A DNA stretch of 64,000 nt, taken from contig JALNYP010000006.1 of the NCBI GenBank assembly GCA_023229795.1, forward strand, positions 22,985-86,984, given 5' to 3'. The stretch comes from Syntrophobacterales bacterium. GTDB taxonomy: Bacteria > Desulfobacterota > Desulfobaccia > Desulfobaccales > 0-14-0-80-60-11. The notes below the pieces were generated by a model, which was given only the letters and a program-made list of their open reading frames with translations, was not told where the DNA came from and searched no databases. Below are positions 16,601 through 24,606 of the stretch, piece after piece; positions within the stretch are counted from its first letter, which is position 1; each line of letters opens with the position of its first letter. The position numbers and the translations under genes were made by a program.

Positions 16601-17011
16601 TTAATTCTCTACCCGCATGACGGAAACTCCCCTGACGGTGAAGGGGTTGTTTATCAAGTTGCTGATTATCGGGGTGATAAGCTGTACTGCGTCAGAGACG
16701 GTCACCGTTACGTCACTCCCCGCGACCGGAGTCGTAGGGTCCACCACTACGCTGAAAGCATTATTATAATGGGCTTTGATAAAGGTGGTGGCATCGGCGG
16801 CTGAAGTGGCCAGGGTTTGGCTGACGGAGATTCTCCGGGCCCCTTCCCGGGCCGCCTCATTCACGAGATGGGTTTGATAATACAAATTGCCAAAGTCCAT
16901 GATCCCGCAGACCATTAAGAGGAAGACCGGCAGAATGACGCCAAATTCCACCGCGCTCGCCCCCTCGGTATGCCGCAGCAGGCCATATATTCTACGTTGA
17001 GACCGTCTCAT
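16601..17011 (-). CDS. TadE-like pseudopilin
   Basis: 136 residues from the ATG at 17011, which has GGAAGG eight bases upstream; a GTG at 17029 would overlap this ribosome site and is rejected. TadE motif: EGASAVEFGVILPVFLLMVCG with the conserved Glu, one membrane helix, then NLYYQTHLVNEAAREGARR. The C-terminal half is a short Thr/Val-rich domain. It is the first gene of a two-gene minus-strand unit with the beta-solenoid TadG-like gene. It resembles the plus-strand TadE-like protein at 13807 in architecture, suggesting a duplicated module. Confidence 0.78.
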   Translation of the reverse strand: MRRSQRRIYGLLRHTEGASAVEFGVILPVFLLMVCGIMDFGNLYYQTHLVNEAAREGARRISVSQTLATSAADATTFIKAHYNNAFSVVVDPTTPVAGSDVTVTVSDAVQLITPIISNLINNPFTVRGVSVMRVEN

Positions 17012-17397
17012 GATGCACCCTTCCTTCACTGCACGGCGTGTTGCCCTAAATACTACGGAGTTTAGGCACCTGAGCCCGACGCTAAAGAAATTATCGGTCC
17101 TGGCCCGTTATCCTATCTGGAGAATAGGTCAGAGGAATTGGAGGCAGTATCAGTAGAGTTCCTGAAATTGGGGTTCGATTTTCCTGATTTGGACCTAGTG
17201 ACCCGGAAACACCCTGAAAAGGCGATTGAGGGCGTATCTCTCGGCGGTCAACTTCTCCCTTCAGCCGGGGCGCCGGGCCGGGTGGGTTTACCGAAATTTC
17301 CCCCGGGGAAGAGCCGGGCCGCCCGGCGAAATGAAGCCCGGCGGTTTCGCCGGGGCGCATCTTGACAACCCGCTTGGCTGGGTATATGTAGGAACGT
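17012..17397. other. Gene-free stretch upstream of pyrG
   Basis: 386 bp between the divergent TadE-like gene and pyrG. Contents seen: a weak hairpin CCTAT/ATAGG near 17113-17127, and GC-rich inverted segments around 17265-17360 (GCCGGGCGG-like). A TTGACA at 17362 precedes TATATG, but its start site would fall almost on the start codon, so it is not called. No ORF is convincing. Confidence 0.5.
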
Positions 17398-19056
17398 GTG
17401 AAAACCAAAATCATTTTTATCACCGGTGGGGTGCTGTCCTCGTTGGGCAAGGGGGTGGCGGCCGCGGCCATCGGCGCCTTGTTGGAAGCCCGGGGGCTGC
17501 GGGTTACTTTTCAAAAGCTAGATCCTTACATCAACGTGGACCCCGGGACCATGAATCCCTTCCAGCACGGCGAGGTCTACGTCACCGAAGACGGGGCCGA
17601 AACCGACCTGGATTTGGGGCACTACGAACGCTACACCTCGGTCACCCTGGCCCAGGAGCACAACTTCACCTCCGGCCGCATTTACTACAACGTCATCACC
17701 AAAGAGCGCCGGGGCGACTATCTCGGCGGCACCGTCCAGGTCATTCCCCACATCACCGACGAAATCAAGCAGTCCATCATGAAGGTGGCCCCCTCCGCGG
17801 ACGTAGCCATCATCGAGATCGGCGGCACCGTGGGCGACATCGAGAGCCTGCCCTTCCTGGAGGCCATCCGGCAACTCAAAGGGGACCTGGGCAAAGATAA
17901 CGTCTGCTATATCCACCTGACCTTGGTGCCGTTCATCAAGACCGCCGGGGAAGTCAAGACCAAACCGACCCAGCACAGCGTCAAGGAATTGCGCTCCATC
18001 GGCATCCAGCCCGATATCCTCCTGTGCCGCACCGAAAAGCTCCTCAGCCAGGACATCAAGGCCAAGATCGCCCTCTTCTGCAACGTAGAGCCCGCCGCGG
18101 TGATCACCGCCCAGGACGTGGACAATATCTATAAAATTCCCCTGCTGTTCCACGAAGAAGGCCTGGATGACCGCCTCATCGAGGCCCTGAATATCTGGAC
18201 CCGGGCCCCCCGCCTGGAGGTCTGGCAAAACCTGGTCGAACGTATCAAAAACCCCAAACACCGGGTGGAAATCGGCATAGTCGGCAAATACGTGGACCTC
18301 AGGGAATCCTATAAGAGCCTGCATGAGGCCCTGGTGCACGGCGGCCTGGCCAACGAGGCCCAGGTGGCCCTCACCTATATCGACTCCGAGCGGGTCGAGC
18401 GGGAAGGCCCCGAAGGCCTCCTGGGCCACCTCCACGGCATCCTGGTCCCCGGCGGCTTCGGGGTCCGGGGCGTGGAAGGCAAAATCCTGGCCATCCGCTA
18501 TGCCCGGGAGCATAAGATTCCCTATTTCGGCATCTGCTTCGGCATGCAACTGGCCGTGGTGGAGTTTGCCCGCCATGTGGCCGGGATTGCCAATGCCACC
18601 AGCGAAGAGTTCGACACCGAGGCGGCGCATCCTGTCATCTACCTGATGCGGGAGTGGTACGATTACCGCAAGGACGCCATCATTCGCCGGGACCGGGCCG
18701 CGGACAAAGGCGGCACCATGCGCCTGGGGGCCTACCCCTGCGTCGTCACCGAGGGCTCCCTGGCCAGCGCCGCTTACCAGGAAACCAACCTCATGGAGCG
18801 GCATCGCCACCGCTATGAGTTCAACAACCAGTACCGCGAGCAGCTCCAGAACGCCGGCCTGGCCATCACCGGCACCTCCCCCAACGGCGAACTGGTGGAG
18901 ATCATCGAGATTGGCGACCATCCCTGGTTCCTGGGCTGCCAGTTCCATCCGGAATTCAAATCCCGGCCCCTGGCCCCCCACCCTCTGTTCCGGGAATATA
19001 TCCGGGCCTGCCTGGAATATAAGCTAAGCCATGTCAAACCCGACGAGGAGATTTGA
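17398..19056 (+). CDS. pyrG: CTP synthase
   Basis: 552 residues, the normal length. The N-terminal synthetase domain (about 1-265) starts with KTKIIFITGGVLSSLGKGVA, with FQKLDPYINVDPGTMNPFQHGE and the EIGGTVGDIE allosteric segment. The C-terminal glutamine amidotransferase has GGFGVRG, the nucleophile in GICFGMQLAVVE, and HPEFKSRP. It makes CTP from UTP, ATP and glutamine. The start is GTG with AGGA upstream. It lies near the DHODH and PyrF-like genes but is separated from them by the Tad-like modules, so co-regulation is not shown. Confidence 0.97.
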   Translation: MKTKIIFITGGVLSSLGKGVAAAAIGALLEARGLRVTFQKLDPYINVDPGTMNPFQHGEVYVTEDGAETDLDLGHYERYTSVTLAQEHNFTSGRIYYNVITKERRGDYLGGTVQVIPHITDEIKQSIMKVAPSADVAIIEIGGTVGDIESLPFLEAIRQLKGDLGKDNVCYIHLTLVPFIKTAGEVKTKPTQHSVKELRSIGIQPDILLCRTEKLLSQDIKAKIALFCNVEPAAVITAQDVDNIYKIPLLFHEEGLDDRLIEALNIWTRAPRLEVWQNLVERIKNPKHRVEIGIVGKYVDLRESYKSLHEALVHGGLANEAQVALTYIDSERVEREGPEGLLGHLHGILVPGGFGVRGVEGKILAIRYAREHKIPYFGICFGMQLAVVEFARHVAGIANATSEEFDTEAAHPVIYLMREWYDYRKDAIIRRDRAADKGGTMRLGAYPCVVTEGSLASAAYQETNLMERHRHRYEFNNQYREQLQNAGLAITGTSPNGELVEIIEIGDHPWFLGCQFHPEFKSRPLAPHPLFREYIRACLEYKLSHVKPDEEI

Positions 19057-19170
19057 GGGAGAGCGGTCAGCTTTCAGCTTTCAGCTATCAGCCAAAAACT
19101 GCTGCCTCAAGATGGTGAGCGGGATTTAGGGTGCGCCCGCCCCATTGTTTATTCCGATTCGCAAAGAATG

Positions 19171-19266
19171 GTGGCACAGGCGTCTCGCCTGTGCAGCTAA
19201 AGGCAGGGTGAGCCCGGCGCACCAGGTCTTTTCCCTTTGACGGTGGGGCGGGCCTCCGTGCCCGCC
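19171..19266. repeat. Two palindromic repeats between pyrG and kdsA
   Basis: 19171-19197 carries GCACAGGCGTCTCGCCTGTGC (same core at 52885-52910 and partly at 56964-56980). 19242-19266 carries GGGCGGGCCTCCGTGCCCGCC (also at 20181-20205 and 56303-56327). A tract of GCTTTCAGCT units precedes them at 19068-19092. Nothing else is seen in this 273-bp gap. Confidence 0.6.
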
Positions 19267-19329
19267 ATTCTTGAATTTGCCTATTCGTTTTTGAACCCGG
19301 CCCCTGAGCGTTTGTTTTAGGTCCCATAC

Positions 19330-20172
19330 ATGGATCTTGATATGGAAAATCCCGTCGCCATCGCTGACTTTTGGGTGGGCAAAGGGGACCTGGTCATGAT
19401 CGCCGGGCCCTGCGTCATCGAGTCCGCCGCGGCCACCCTGGCCATCGCCCGGACCTTGAAGGACTATGCCACTGAACTCAACCTGCACCTGATCTTCAAG
19501 GCCTCCTTTGATAAGGCCAACCGCACCTCCCTGTCGTCTTACCGGGGACCGGGGCTTAGCGCGGGTCTGGAAATTCTGGCCCGGGTCAAGGCCGAGGTCG
19601 GCCTGCCGGTGCTTTCGGACGTCCATCAGGTGGCGGACGTGGCGCCCGCCGCCGCGGTTCTGGACGTCCTGCAGATTCCCGCTTTTCTCTGCCGCCAGAC
19701 CGACCTGTTGGTGGCCGCGGCCCAGACCGGCCGGGCGGTCAATATCAAGAAAGGCCAGTTCCTGGCCCCCTGGGACCTGGCTCCGGCGGTGGACAAGGTC
19801 TTCTCCACCGGCAACCGCCGCCTGCTCCTCACCGAACGGGGTGCCAGCTTCGGCTACAACAACCTCGTGGTGGACTTCCGCAGCCTCCCCATTATGCGCG
19901 GGCTGGGGTGCCCGGTGGTCCTGGACGTGACCCACAGCGTCCAGCTCCCCGGCGGCCAGGGGACCTGCTCCGGCGGCCAACGGGAGTATATTCCGCTCCT
20001 GGCCCGGGCCGGGGTGGCCGCGGGGGTGGACGCCCTGTTCATGGAGGTCCATCCCGACCCGGCCCACGCCCTCTGCGACGGCCCCAATTCCTTGCCTTTA
20101 GATGAAGTATTGCCCCTGTGGCGCCGCCTGAAGGCGCTGCATCAACTGGTCCGGGAGCAGGCAGCAGGTTAA
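19330..20172 (+). CDS. kdsA: KdsA, 3-deoxy-D-manno-octulosonate 8-phosphate synthase
   Basis: 280 residues. Motifs of the KDO8P synthase family: IAGPCVIES near the N-terminus, FKASFDKANRTS, the GPGLSAGLEIL segment, QIPAFLCRQTDLL, NIKKGQFLAPWD, LTERGASFGYNNLVVDFRS, DVTHSVQLPGG and MEVHPDP. It condenses arabinose-5-phosphate with PEP to start KDO synthesis for lipopolysaccharide. NVKKGQ versus NIKKGQ and the absence of a recognisable metal cysteine at the family position were not resolved. It heads the KDO/Lpt/rpoN cluster. Confidence 0.95.
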   Translation: MDLDMENPVAIADFWVGKGDLVMIAGPCVIESAAATLAIARTLKDYATELNLHLIFKASFDKANRTSLSSYRGPGLSAGLEILARVKAEVGLPVLSDVHQVADVAPAAAVLDVLQIPAFLCRQTDLLVAAAQTGRAVNIKKGQFLAPWDLAPAVDKVFSTGNRRLLLTERGASFGYNNLVVDFRSLPIMRGLGCPVVLDVTHSVQLPGGQGTCSGGQREYIPLLARAGVAAGVDALFMEVHPDPAHALCDGPNSLPLDEVLPLWRRLKALHQLVREQAAG

Positions 20173-20180
20173 AACCAGGC

Positions 20181-20205
20181 GGTGGGGCGGGCCTCAGTGC
20201 CCGCC
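20181..20205. repeat. GGGCGGGCC palindromic repeat between kdsA and kdsC
   Basis: GGTGGGGCGGGCCTCAGTGC followed by CCGCC. It is nearly identical to 19242-19266, so kdsA is flanked by direct copies of the same short element. Confidence 0.6.
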
Positions 20206-20247
20206 CATGGCTATTACTCTTTCCTCAACATCTCGAAGGATGGCGAT

Positions 20248-20799
20248 TTGGACCTGATACCCTACCCCGAAGAAGTCGTGGCCCGCGCCCGCCTCATCCG
20301 CCTGCTTATCCTGGACATCGACGGCGTGCTCACCGACGGCCGCCTCTATTTCGACGCCAAGGGGGAGGCCCTGAAGGTCTTCCACGTCCGGGACGGCCAC
20401 GGCATCAAGATGGCCCAGCGGGGCGGGCTGGAGGTGGCCCTGGTGAGCGGCCGCCGCTCCGATGCCGCGTTTCAGCGCGCCCGGGAGTTGGGGGTCAGCC
20501 GGTTTTATGAAGGCGTCCGGGACAAGGTGGCCATTCTGGAGGAACTCCTGGCGGCCCTGAATCTTACCCCCCGGGAGGTGGCCGCGGTGGGCGACGAACT
20601 GGTGGACCTGCCGCTGTTCCATCGGGTGGGTCTGGGGGTGGCGGTGGCGGATGCGGTCCCCGAAGTCCGGGCCGCGGCCCACTGGGTGACGCCGCTCCCC
20701 GGCGGACGCGGCGCGGTCCGGGAGGTCTGCGACCTGCTCCTCAAGGCCCAGGGCAAGTGGGCGGAGGGGGTCAGTCCTTGGATGAAAGTGGAGAGTTAG
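20248..20799 (+). CDS. kdsC: KdsC, KDO 8-phosphate phosphatase
   Basis: 183 residues from a TTG at 20248 that has AAGGA seven bases upstream; the frame extends to a GTG at 20182 inside a dispersed repeat, which I reject. HAD-family motif I is LLILDIDGVLTDGRLYF, motif II VSGRRSD, and motif III/IV DKVAILEELL with AVGDELVDLPLF. It removes phosphate from KDO8P. The family forms tetramers with a minimal cap. The stop is three bases before an unrelated AT-rich gene instead of lptC, which is the usual neighbour. Confidence 0.92.
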   Translation: MDLIPYPEEVVARARLIRLLILDIDGVLTDGRLYFDAKGEALKVFHVRDGHGIKMAQRGGLEVALVSGRRSDAAFQRARELGVSRFYEGVRDKVAILEELLAALNLTPREVAAVGDELVDLPLFHRVGLGVAVADAVPEVRAAAHWVTPLPGGRGAVREVCDLLLKAQGKWAEGVSPWMKVES

Positions 20800-20802
20800 A
20801 AC

Positions 20803-21021
20803 ATGGATTCAGTTTATCAATTTCTAAATTTATTGGTCTTACTGGTTATTATGGGATTTTTTTGGAGCTTCAAGGGATACTTCTCGAGATTCTCTGAAGA
20901 AATAGCCAAAAATGCCGCGGCAAACGTAAATTTTGTAGACGAGATTAGGAGAATGGCCGCTAGTGAAGAAGCAAAAGCTATAACGTTGCGCTTAGATGGA
21001 ACCAAAGCCGAAGGGCTATGA
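20803..21021 (+). CDS. Small membrane protein of unknown function
   Basis: 72 residues. Residues about 7-25 (FLNLLVLLVIMGFFWSF) form one membrane helix, followed by a charged, probably cytoplasmic helical tail (EEIAKNAAANVNFVDEIRR). I recognise no family. The gene is AT-rich compared with kdsC three bases upstream, and its stop overlaps the ATG of the next gene (21018-21021), so the two are translated as a pair. This pattern suggests a transferred two-gene cassette inserted behind kdsC. Confidence 0.6.
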   Translation: MDSVYQFLNLLVLLVIMGFFWSFKGYFSRFSEEIAKNAAANVNFVDEIRRMAASEEAKAITLRLDGTKAEGL

Positions 21022-21470
21022 AGTTGCAAGGTCTGATGGCAGAGATTGAATCTATTCTTGTTAACTGGAGATTAACTGCATATTTTCATAGAGATGAACT
21101 AAAAAAAGAAGAAACGATTGAAGATCTGGGATCACGAGATTTAAAAAATATTTCTCAGCTTATAATCCAGCTTCTTAAGCAGGCAAATACTTATTCAGTA
21201 ATACTCGGAGATGAAATCTTGCCAGACATCATGGAATGGGTTGGCGAAATCCATAAAATAATATTTGATTACGAGGCTGTATATCTTGCATCAAAGAAAC
21301 TTAACGAAGGAAAGCCTACAGATCATACAGATAGAGTAACATCAATTACAAACTTAATGAAAGGTCAGGTTGATCAAAAAGTAAAGCACATTGGGGAGTT
21401 AAGATCTCAAATCAGAAAGAAATTATCTGAAAACGTTCGAAAGACTATATTAGAGATCGCTAACTTATAA
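21018..21470 (+). CDS. Helical protein of unknown function, partner of the small membrane protein
   Basis: 150 residues, mostly charged and predicted helical (for example LKNISQLIIQLLKQAN and GELRSQIRKKLSENVRKTILEI near the end), no membrane segment, no cysteine pairs and no catalytic motif that I recognise. It is AT-rich like the gene it overlaps by four bases. The coupling with a one-helix membrane protein suggests a membrane-associated complex. Function cannot be assigned from sequence. Confidence 0.6.
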   Translation: MKLQGLMAEIESILVNWRLTAYFHRDELKKEETIEDLGSRDLKNISQLIIQLLKQANTYSVILGDEILPDIMEWVGEIHKIIFDYEAVYLASKKLNEGKPTDHTDRVTSITNLMKGQVDQKVKHIGELRSQIRKKLSENVRKTILEIANL

Positions 21471-21556
21471 AGAGACAATCCACGACGAATTATAGCCGAA
21501 TTTTGGCGGCCACAGTCCGCTCTATCAAACTGCACTGCCGAAACCGAAAAAGGCAC

Positions 21557-22429
21557 CTACTTCCCGGCCCGATAGACCTCCTTGCCGCGCAGGCCGTCGT
21601 GGGAGTGGCGCAAGGGCAATGCTCCCGCGGGCGGGCGGCGCAGGTCCTCCGGCACCAATTCCCCGCTGTTATCCTTGGCCGGGGTGACGCCTCCGTCGGC
21701 CAACCACAGCGCCCCGGTGACGTAGCTCGCCTCGTCCGAGGCCAGGAAGGCGAAGATGTTGGCCATCTCTTCCGGGGTGCCCCGGCGGCCCAGGGGCACC
21801 CCCGCGCCGATATGTTCCTGGGCGGTGAGCGGGATCGGCCCTTCGGTCCCCCGGGTCCAGGCCGTATCGATGGGGCCGGGGCAGACGCAGTTGGCCCGCA
21901 CCCCGTACCGGGCCTGCTCCAGCGCCACCCCCTTCATAAAGGCGTGCAGGAAGCCCTTGGAGCCGCCGTAGGGGGTGAACATCGGCGAACCGTTGCACCC
22001 GGCTTCGGAGCCCGTGAAGATGATGTTGCCTCGGGTCTGACGCAGATGCGGCAGGGCGAACTTGGTCATCAGGAAGGCGGTGCGGACGTTGTGGCGCAGG
22101 GTGCGGTCGAAATCCTCCAGCCGGTAGGCGTCGGTTTCGGCGTGGGCAATGAAGATGCCGGCGTTGTTCACCAGCACGTCGAGCCGCCCGAAACGGCGGA
22201 GCGCCGCCTCCACGCAGGCCCGGGCCCTGGCCTCTTCCGACACGTCGCCCGGAAACGCCTCGGCCTCGCCGCCGCCGGCGCGGAGCGCGGCCGCGACTTC
22301 CTCCACCGGGTCGCCGGGCAGGCCGTTGAGCCACAGGCGCGCCCCCTCCCGGGCGAATTTGTGGGCGATGGCCTCGCCGATGCCGGTGCCGGCCCCGGTG
22401 ATCAACGCCACCTTGTCTTCCAGCCGCAT
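21557..22429 (-). CDS. Short-chain dehydrogenase/reductase
   Basis: 290 residues from the ATG at 22429, which has AGGAGG at good spacing; the upstream extension to 22504 has no homologous content. Classical SDR motifs: LITGAGTGIGEAIA (nucleotide-binding Gly-x3-GxG), DVSEE, LVNNAGIF, catalytic serine in FTGSEAG, and YGGSK with Tyr and Lys. The C-terminal TGALWLADGGVTP is typical of FabG-like oxidoreductases. NAD(P) preference and substrate are unknown. GC-rich like the chromosome. Confidence 0.88.
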   Translation of the reverse strand: MRLEDKVALITGAGTGIGEAIAHKFAREGARLWLNGLPGDPVEEVAAALRAGGGEAEAFPGDVSEEARARACVEAALRRFGRLDVLVNNAGIFIAHAETDAYRLEDFDRTLRHNVRTAFLMTKFALPHLRQTRGNIIFTGSEAGCNGSPMFTPYGGSKGFLHAFMKGVALEQARYGVRANCVCPGPIDTAWTRGTEGPIPLTAQEHIGAGVPLGRRGTPEEMANIFAFLASDEASYVTGALWLADGGVTPAKDNSGELVPEDLRRPPAGALPLRHSHDGLRGKEVYRAGK

Positions 22430-22709
22430 CTGCGTTCCTCCTGTGCTTTTACAGATTGCAGGTAAAGAATCCTCTGCAAAATAATCGAACTTCTCAAAAA
22501 GCACGTCCTTAAGTCTTTCTATTCCCTCCCCTGTGATGGGGGAGGAGGAAGAAAAAAGAGGCTTTTTCCCAGGACACTCATGCAGGGAAAATTTGTAGGC
22601 GAGCCTGCCCGCCCTCGAAGGCAGGCGCAGCCTGGATGCGCCCCTAGACCGCAGGGCTCATGAGGCCCCAGGCTTTGGAGTCGATCCTGCGGGGACAGGC
22701 CGGGCCGGG

Positions 22710-23111
22710 TCAACCGAAAATCAGCGGCGAGATGAACTTTTCTCCCTGGCGGATGGCGGCGATGGCGGCATGGAGCACGTCGTGGGCGTCTTCTTTAACG
22801 ACGTAGCCGTCGGCGCCGTTATCCATGGCCCGATAGAGATACTCCTTGGATTTATGCATGGTCAGGACCAAGACCTTGACCTGGGGATAGAGCCCTTTGA
22901 TGAGCCTGATGGCCTCGGAGCCCGGCAGCCGGGGCATGGAAATATCCAGGATCACCATATCCGGGGTCGATTCTTCCAGGAGTTCCAGAAGTTCTACGCC
23001 GTCACTGGCTTGACCCATCACTTTCAAGCTGCGGTCTTCCTGAATGAGCCGCTTGAGGCCTTCGCGCATCAGTACATGGTCATCCGCCAGCATAATCCGA
23101 TATTTGGACAT
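22710..23111 (-). CDS. Receiver-only response regulator (NarL/FixJ-like receiver)
   Basis: 133 residues from the ATG at 23111. The receiver is complete: acidic pair in LADDH (residues 10-11), phospho-acceptor Asp56 in VILDISMP, Thr84 in LVLTMH and Lys106 in YVVKEDA. It ends at the linker motif GEKFISPLI that in NarL-type regulators leads into the LuxR-type helix-turn-helix, but here the stop follows at once. No HTH is found downstream in any frame, so it is either a genuine single-domain regulator or a truncated one. No histidine kinase is adjacent. Confidence 0.85.
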   Translation of the reverse strand: MSKYRIMLADDHVLMREGLKRLIQEDRSLKVMGQASDGVELLELLEESTPDMVILDISMPRLPGSEAIRLIKGLYPQVKVLVLTMHKSKEYLYRAMDNGADGYVVKEDAHDVLHAAIAAIRQGEKFISPLIFG

Positions 23112-23344
23112 GAATATCTCTTGAGGCCCGCGCGGCCGGGAAATGCAGTTCTCCCTAACTTGGGTAAGGCTCCCCGAGACCCCTGTCAAGTTCCCCCACC
23201 CCCGATATCAACCTGAAGAGCTTTTTATTTCTTACCGCCGCCGGCCAGTCCCACCGCGCCGGCTGACTGGAAGCCGGGGGGGCGCGGCCAGGCACCCGGA
23301 TAGCCCGCCGGGGCGGGAAGAGAGCCGGCGCGGCCACATTAGCC

Positions 23345-23373
23345 TTTACACTCTTCCCCGCCCTTAATATAAT
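23345..23373 (+). promoter_or_regulatory. Sigma-70-type promoter upstream of lptC
   Basis: TTTACA (23345-23350), 17-bp spacer, perfect TATAAT (23368-23373). A start near 23380 leaves about 28 nt before the lptC ATG at 23408, with AAGGA in between. It would drive lptC-lptA-lptB-rpoN and following genes independently of kdsC. The rest of the 296-bp gap (23112-23407) shows only GC-rich sequence without an ORF. Confidence 0.65.
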
Positions 23374-23407
23374 TCAAGGAAATATCGATACCTTGAGTAA
23401 GGATAAT

Positions 23408-23980
23408 ATGGTAGTAAGGAAGCCAGCCGGCTGGCGTCGCTGGCTCTGGGCGCTGGGGATAGCGGTCCTGTTGGGCGCAGGCGCCTGGGGGGTCTGGGGC
23501 CGCCGGCCGTCCCCGCCGCCGCCCAAGCCGGCGCAGCCGGCTCAAACGCCCAAGATGGAGGGCCTCTCCCTCACCGAGATTCAGGATGGGGATAGACGCT
23601 GGGTCCTCGAGGCTAAAAAGGCGGATTTTCATAAGGATATTTCGACGGTCGGCATCAGCGGGGTGCGGGTGGAATTTTTCGAACCCGGAGAACATATCAT
23701 GGTCAAGGCCGACGAGGGGCTGTTCAACACCAAAACCCGGGCCTTGACCCTCAAAGGACATGTGGAGATGAAGCGCGGCGACCTGCTCATTGAAACCAAC
23801 CTGGCCTCGTATGTGCCGGCTGAGCGGGTCCTGCTGGCTCCCGAGGACGTGGTGCTCACCGAACCGCGCCTCCGCGTGGAAGGCAAAGGGCTGCGGGTGG
23901 AACTGGTCCAAAAGAAACTGGTCTTGGCCGAGCATAAGCTGACGGAAGTCAAACTCCGGGCCGGGGGGATCAAACCATGA
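23408..23980 (+). CDS. lptC: LptC, lipopolysaccharide export protein
   Basis: 190 residues from ATG 23408, with AAGGA four bases upstream. One N-terminal membrane helix (about 12-32, LWALGIAVLLGAGAWGVW), a proline-rich linker (PSPPPPKPAQPAQ), then an LptC/OstA-type beta-jellyroll with EAKKADF, GVRVEFF, KADEGLFNTKTRALTLKGHV. It bridges the LptBFG transporter and periplasmic LptA. The stop overlaps the lptA start (23977-23980). Order lptC-lptA-lptB-rpoN is canonical. Confidence 0.9.
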   Translation: MVVRKPAGWRRWLWALGIAVLLGAGAWGVWGRRPSPPPPKPAQPAQTPKMEGLSLTEIQDGDRRWVLEAKKADFHKDISTVGISGVRVEFFEPGEHIMVKADEGLFNTKTRALTLKGHVEMKRGDLLIETNLASYVPAERVLLAPEDVVLTEPRLRVEGKGLRVELVQKKLVLAEHKLTEVKLRAGGIKP

Positions 23981-24603
23981 GGCGCGCTCGGTTCTTCATC
24001 CTCGCCGGACTCCTGGTCCTGTTCCTGATCTCGCTGCCCCAGGCCTACGGCGCCGCCCCCAAAAAGAAGGCTCCGGGGGAGGAAGTCCCCTTACGCATCA
24101 CCGCCGCCCGTCTGGAAGCCGACCAGAAAGAGGGGGTCATTATCTTCACCGGCAACGTGAAGGCGGTGTACGGCGACGCTACCCTCTATTCGGACCAACT
24201 ACGGGTCTATTTTAAAACCGCGCCCGCGCCTGCCAAAGGCGCCGCCCCGCCGCCCCCCAAGCCGGAGGAGCAATCTCCCCTGGGAGATTTGGGGAACCAG
24301 AAGATCGACCGCATCGTGGCCCGGGGCAACGTGCGGTTCGTGCAGGCGGACCGGGTGGCAACCGGCGAGGAAGCCATCTATTACAAGGACAGAGATGAGG
24401 TGGTGCTCAGGGGCAATCCCCAGATTTGGCAGGCCGAAAACACCTTGAAAGGGGAGCGGATCATCTTCAACCTGGCGACCAACAAGGCGCTGGTGGAGAG
24501 TTCGCCCCAGCGCAAGGTGGAAGCCCTCCTCTACAGCAAGGGGTCCGAGGGCAAGCCCGGCCTGCCTCTCGCACCCAAAGCCCCCAAGGGCCGCCAGCCT
24601 TAG
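23977..24603 (+). CDS. lptA: LptA, periplasmic lipopolysaccharide-bridge protein
   Basis: 208 residues. Signal peptide about 1-26 (hydrophobic FFILAGLLVLFLISL, cleavage near AYGAAP), then the OstA-type domain: ITAARLEADQKEGVIIFTGNV, DATLYSDQLRVYF, DRIVARGNVRF, and GEEAIYYKDRDEVVLRGNPQIW. It polymerises into the periplasmic bridge carrying lipopolysaccharide. There is an unusual Pro/Ala-rich insert (PAPAKGAAPPPPKPEE) between strands. ATGA overlap with lptC, and lptB starts three bases after its stop. Confidence 0.92.
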   Translation: MRRARFFILAGLLVLFLISLPQAYGAAPKKKAPGEEVPLRITAARLEADQKEGVIIFTGNVKAVYGDATLYSDQLRVYFKTAPAPAKGAAPPPPKPEEQSPLGDLGNQKIDRIVARGNVRFVQADRVATGEEAIYYKDRDEVVLRGNPQIWQAENTLKGERIIFNLATNKALVESSPQRKVEALLYSKGSEGKPGLPLAPKAPKGRQP

Positions 24604-24606
24604 CCT

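Noticed and set aside
17362..17388. TTGACA with TATATG just upstream of pyrG
   Set aside because: The spacer is 15 bp and the start site would fall at the start codon, leaving no ribosome site on the transcript; not called as a promoter.
22524..22544. Terminator after the receiver-only regulator (CCTCCCC / GGGGGAGG hairpin)
   Set aside because: The stem is short and no T-run follows on either strand, so it is better regarded as another C/G-rich repeat.
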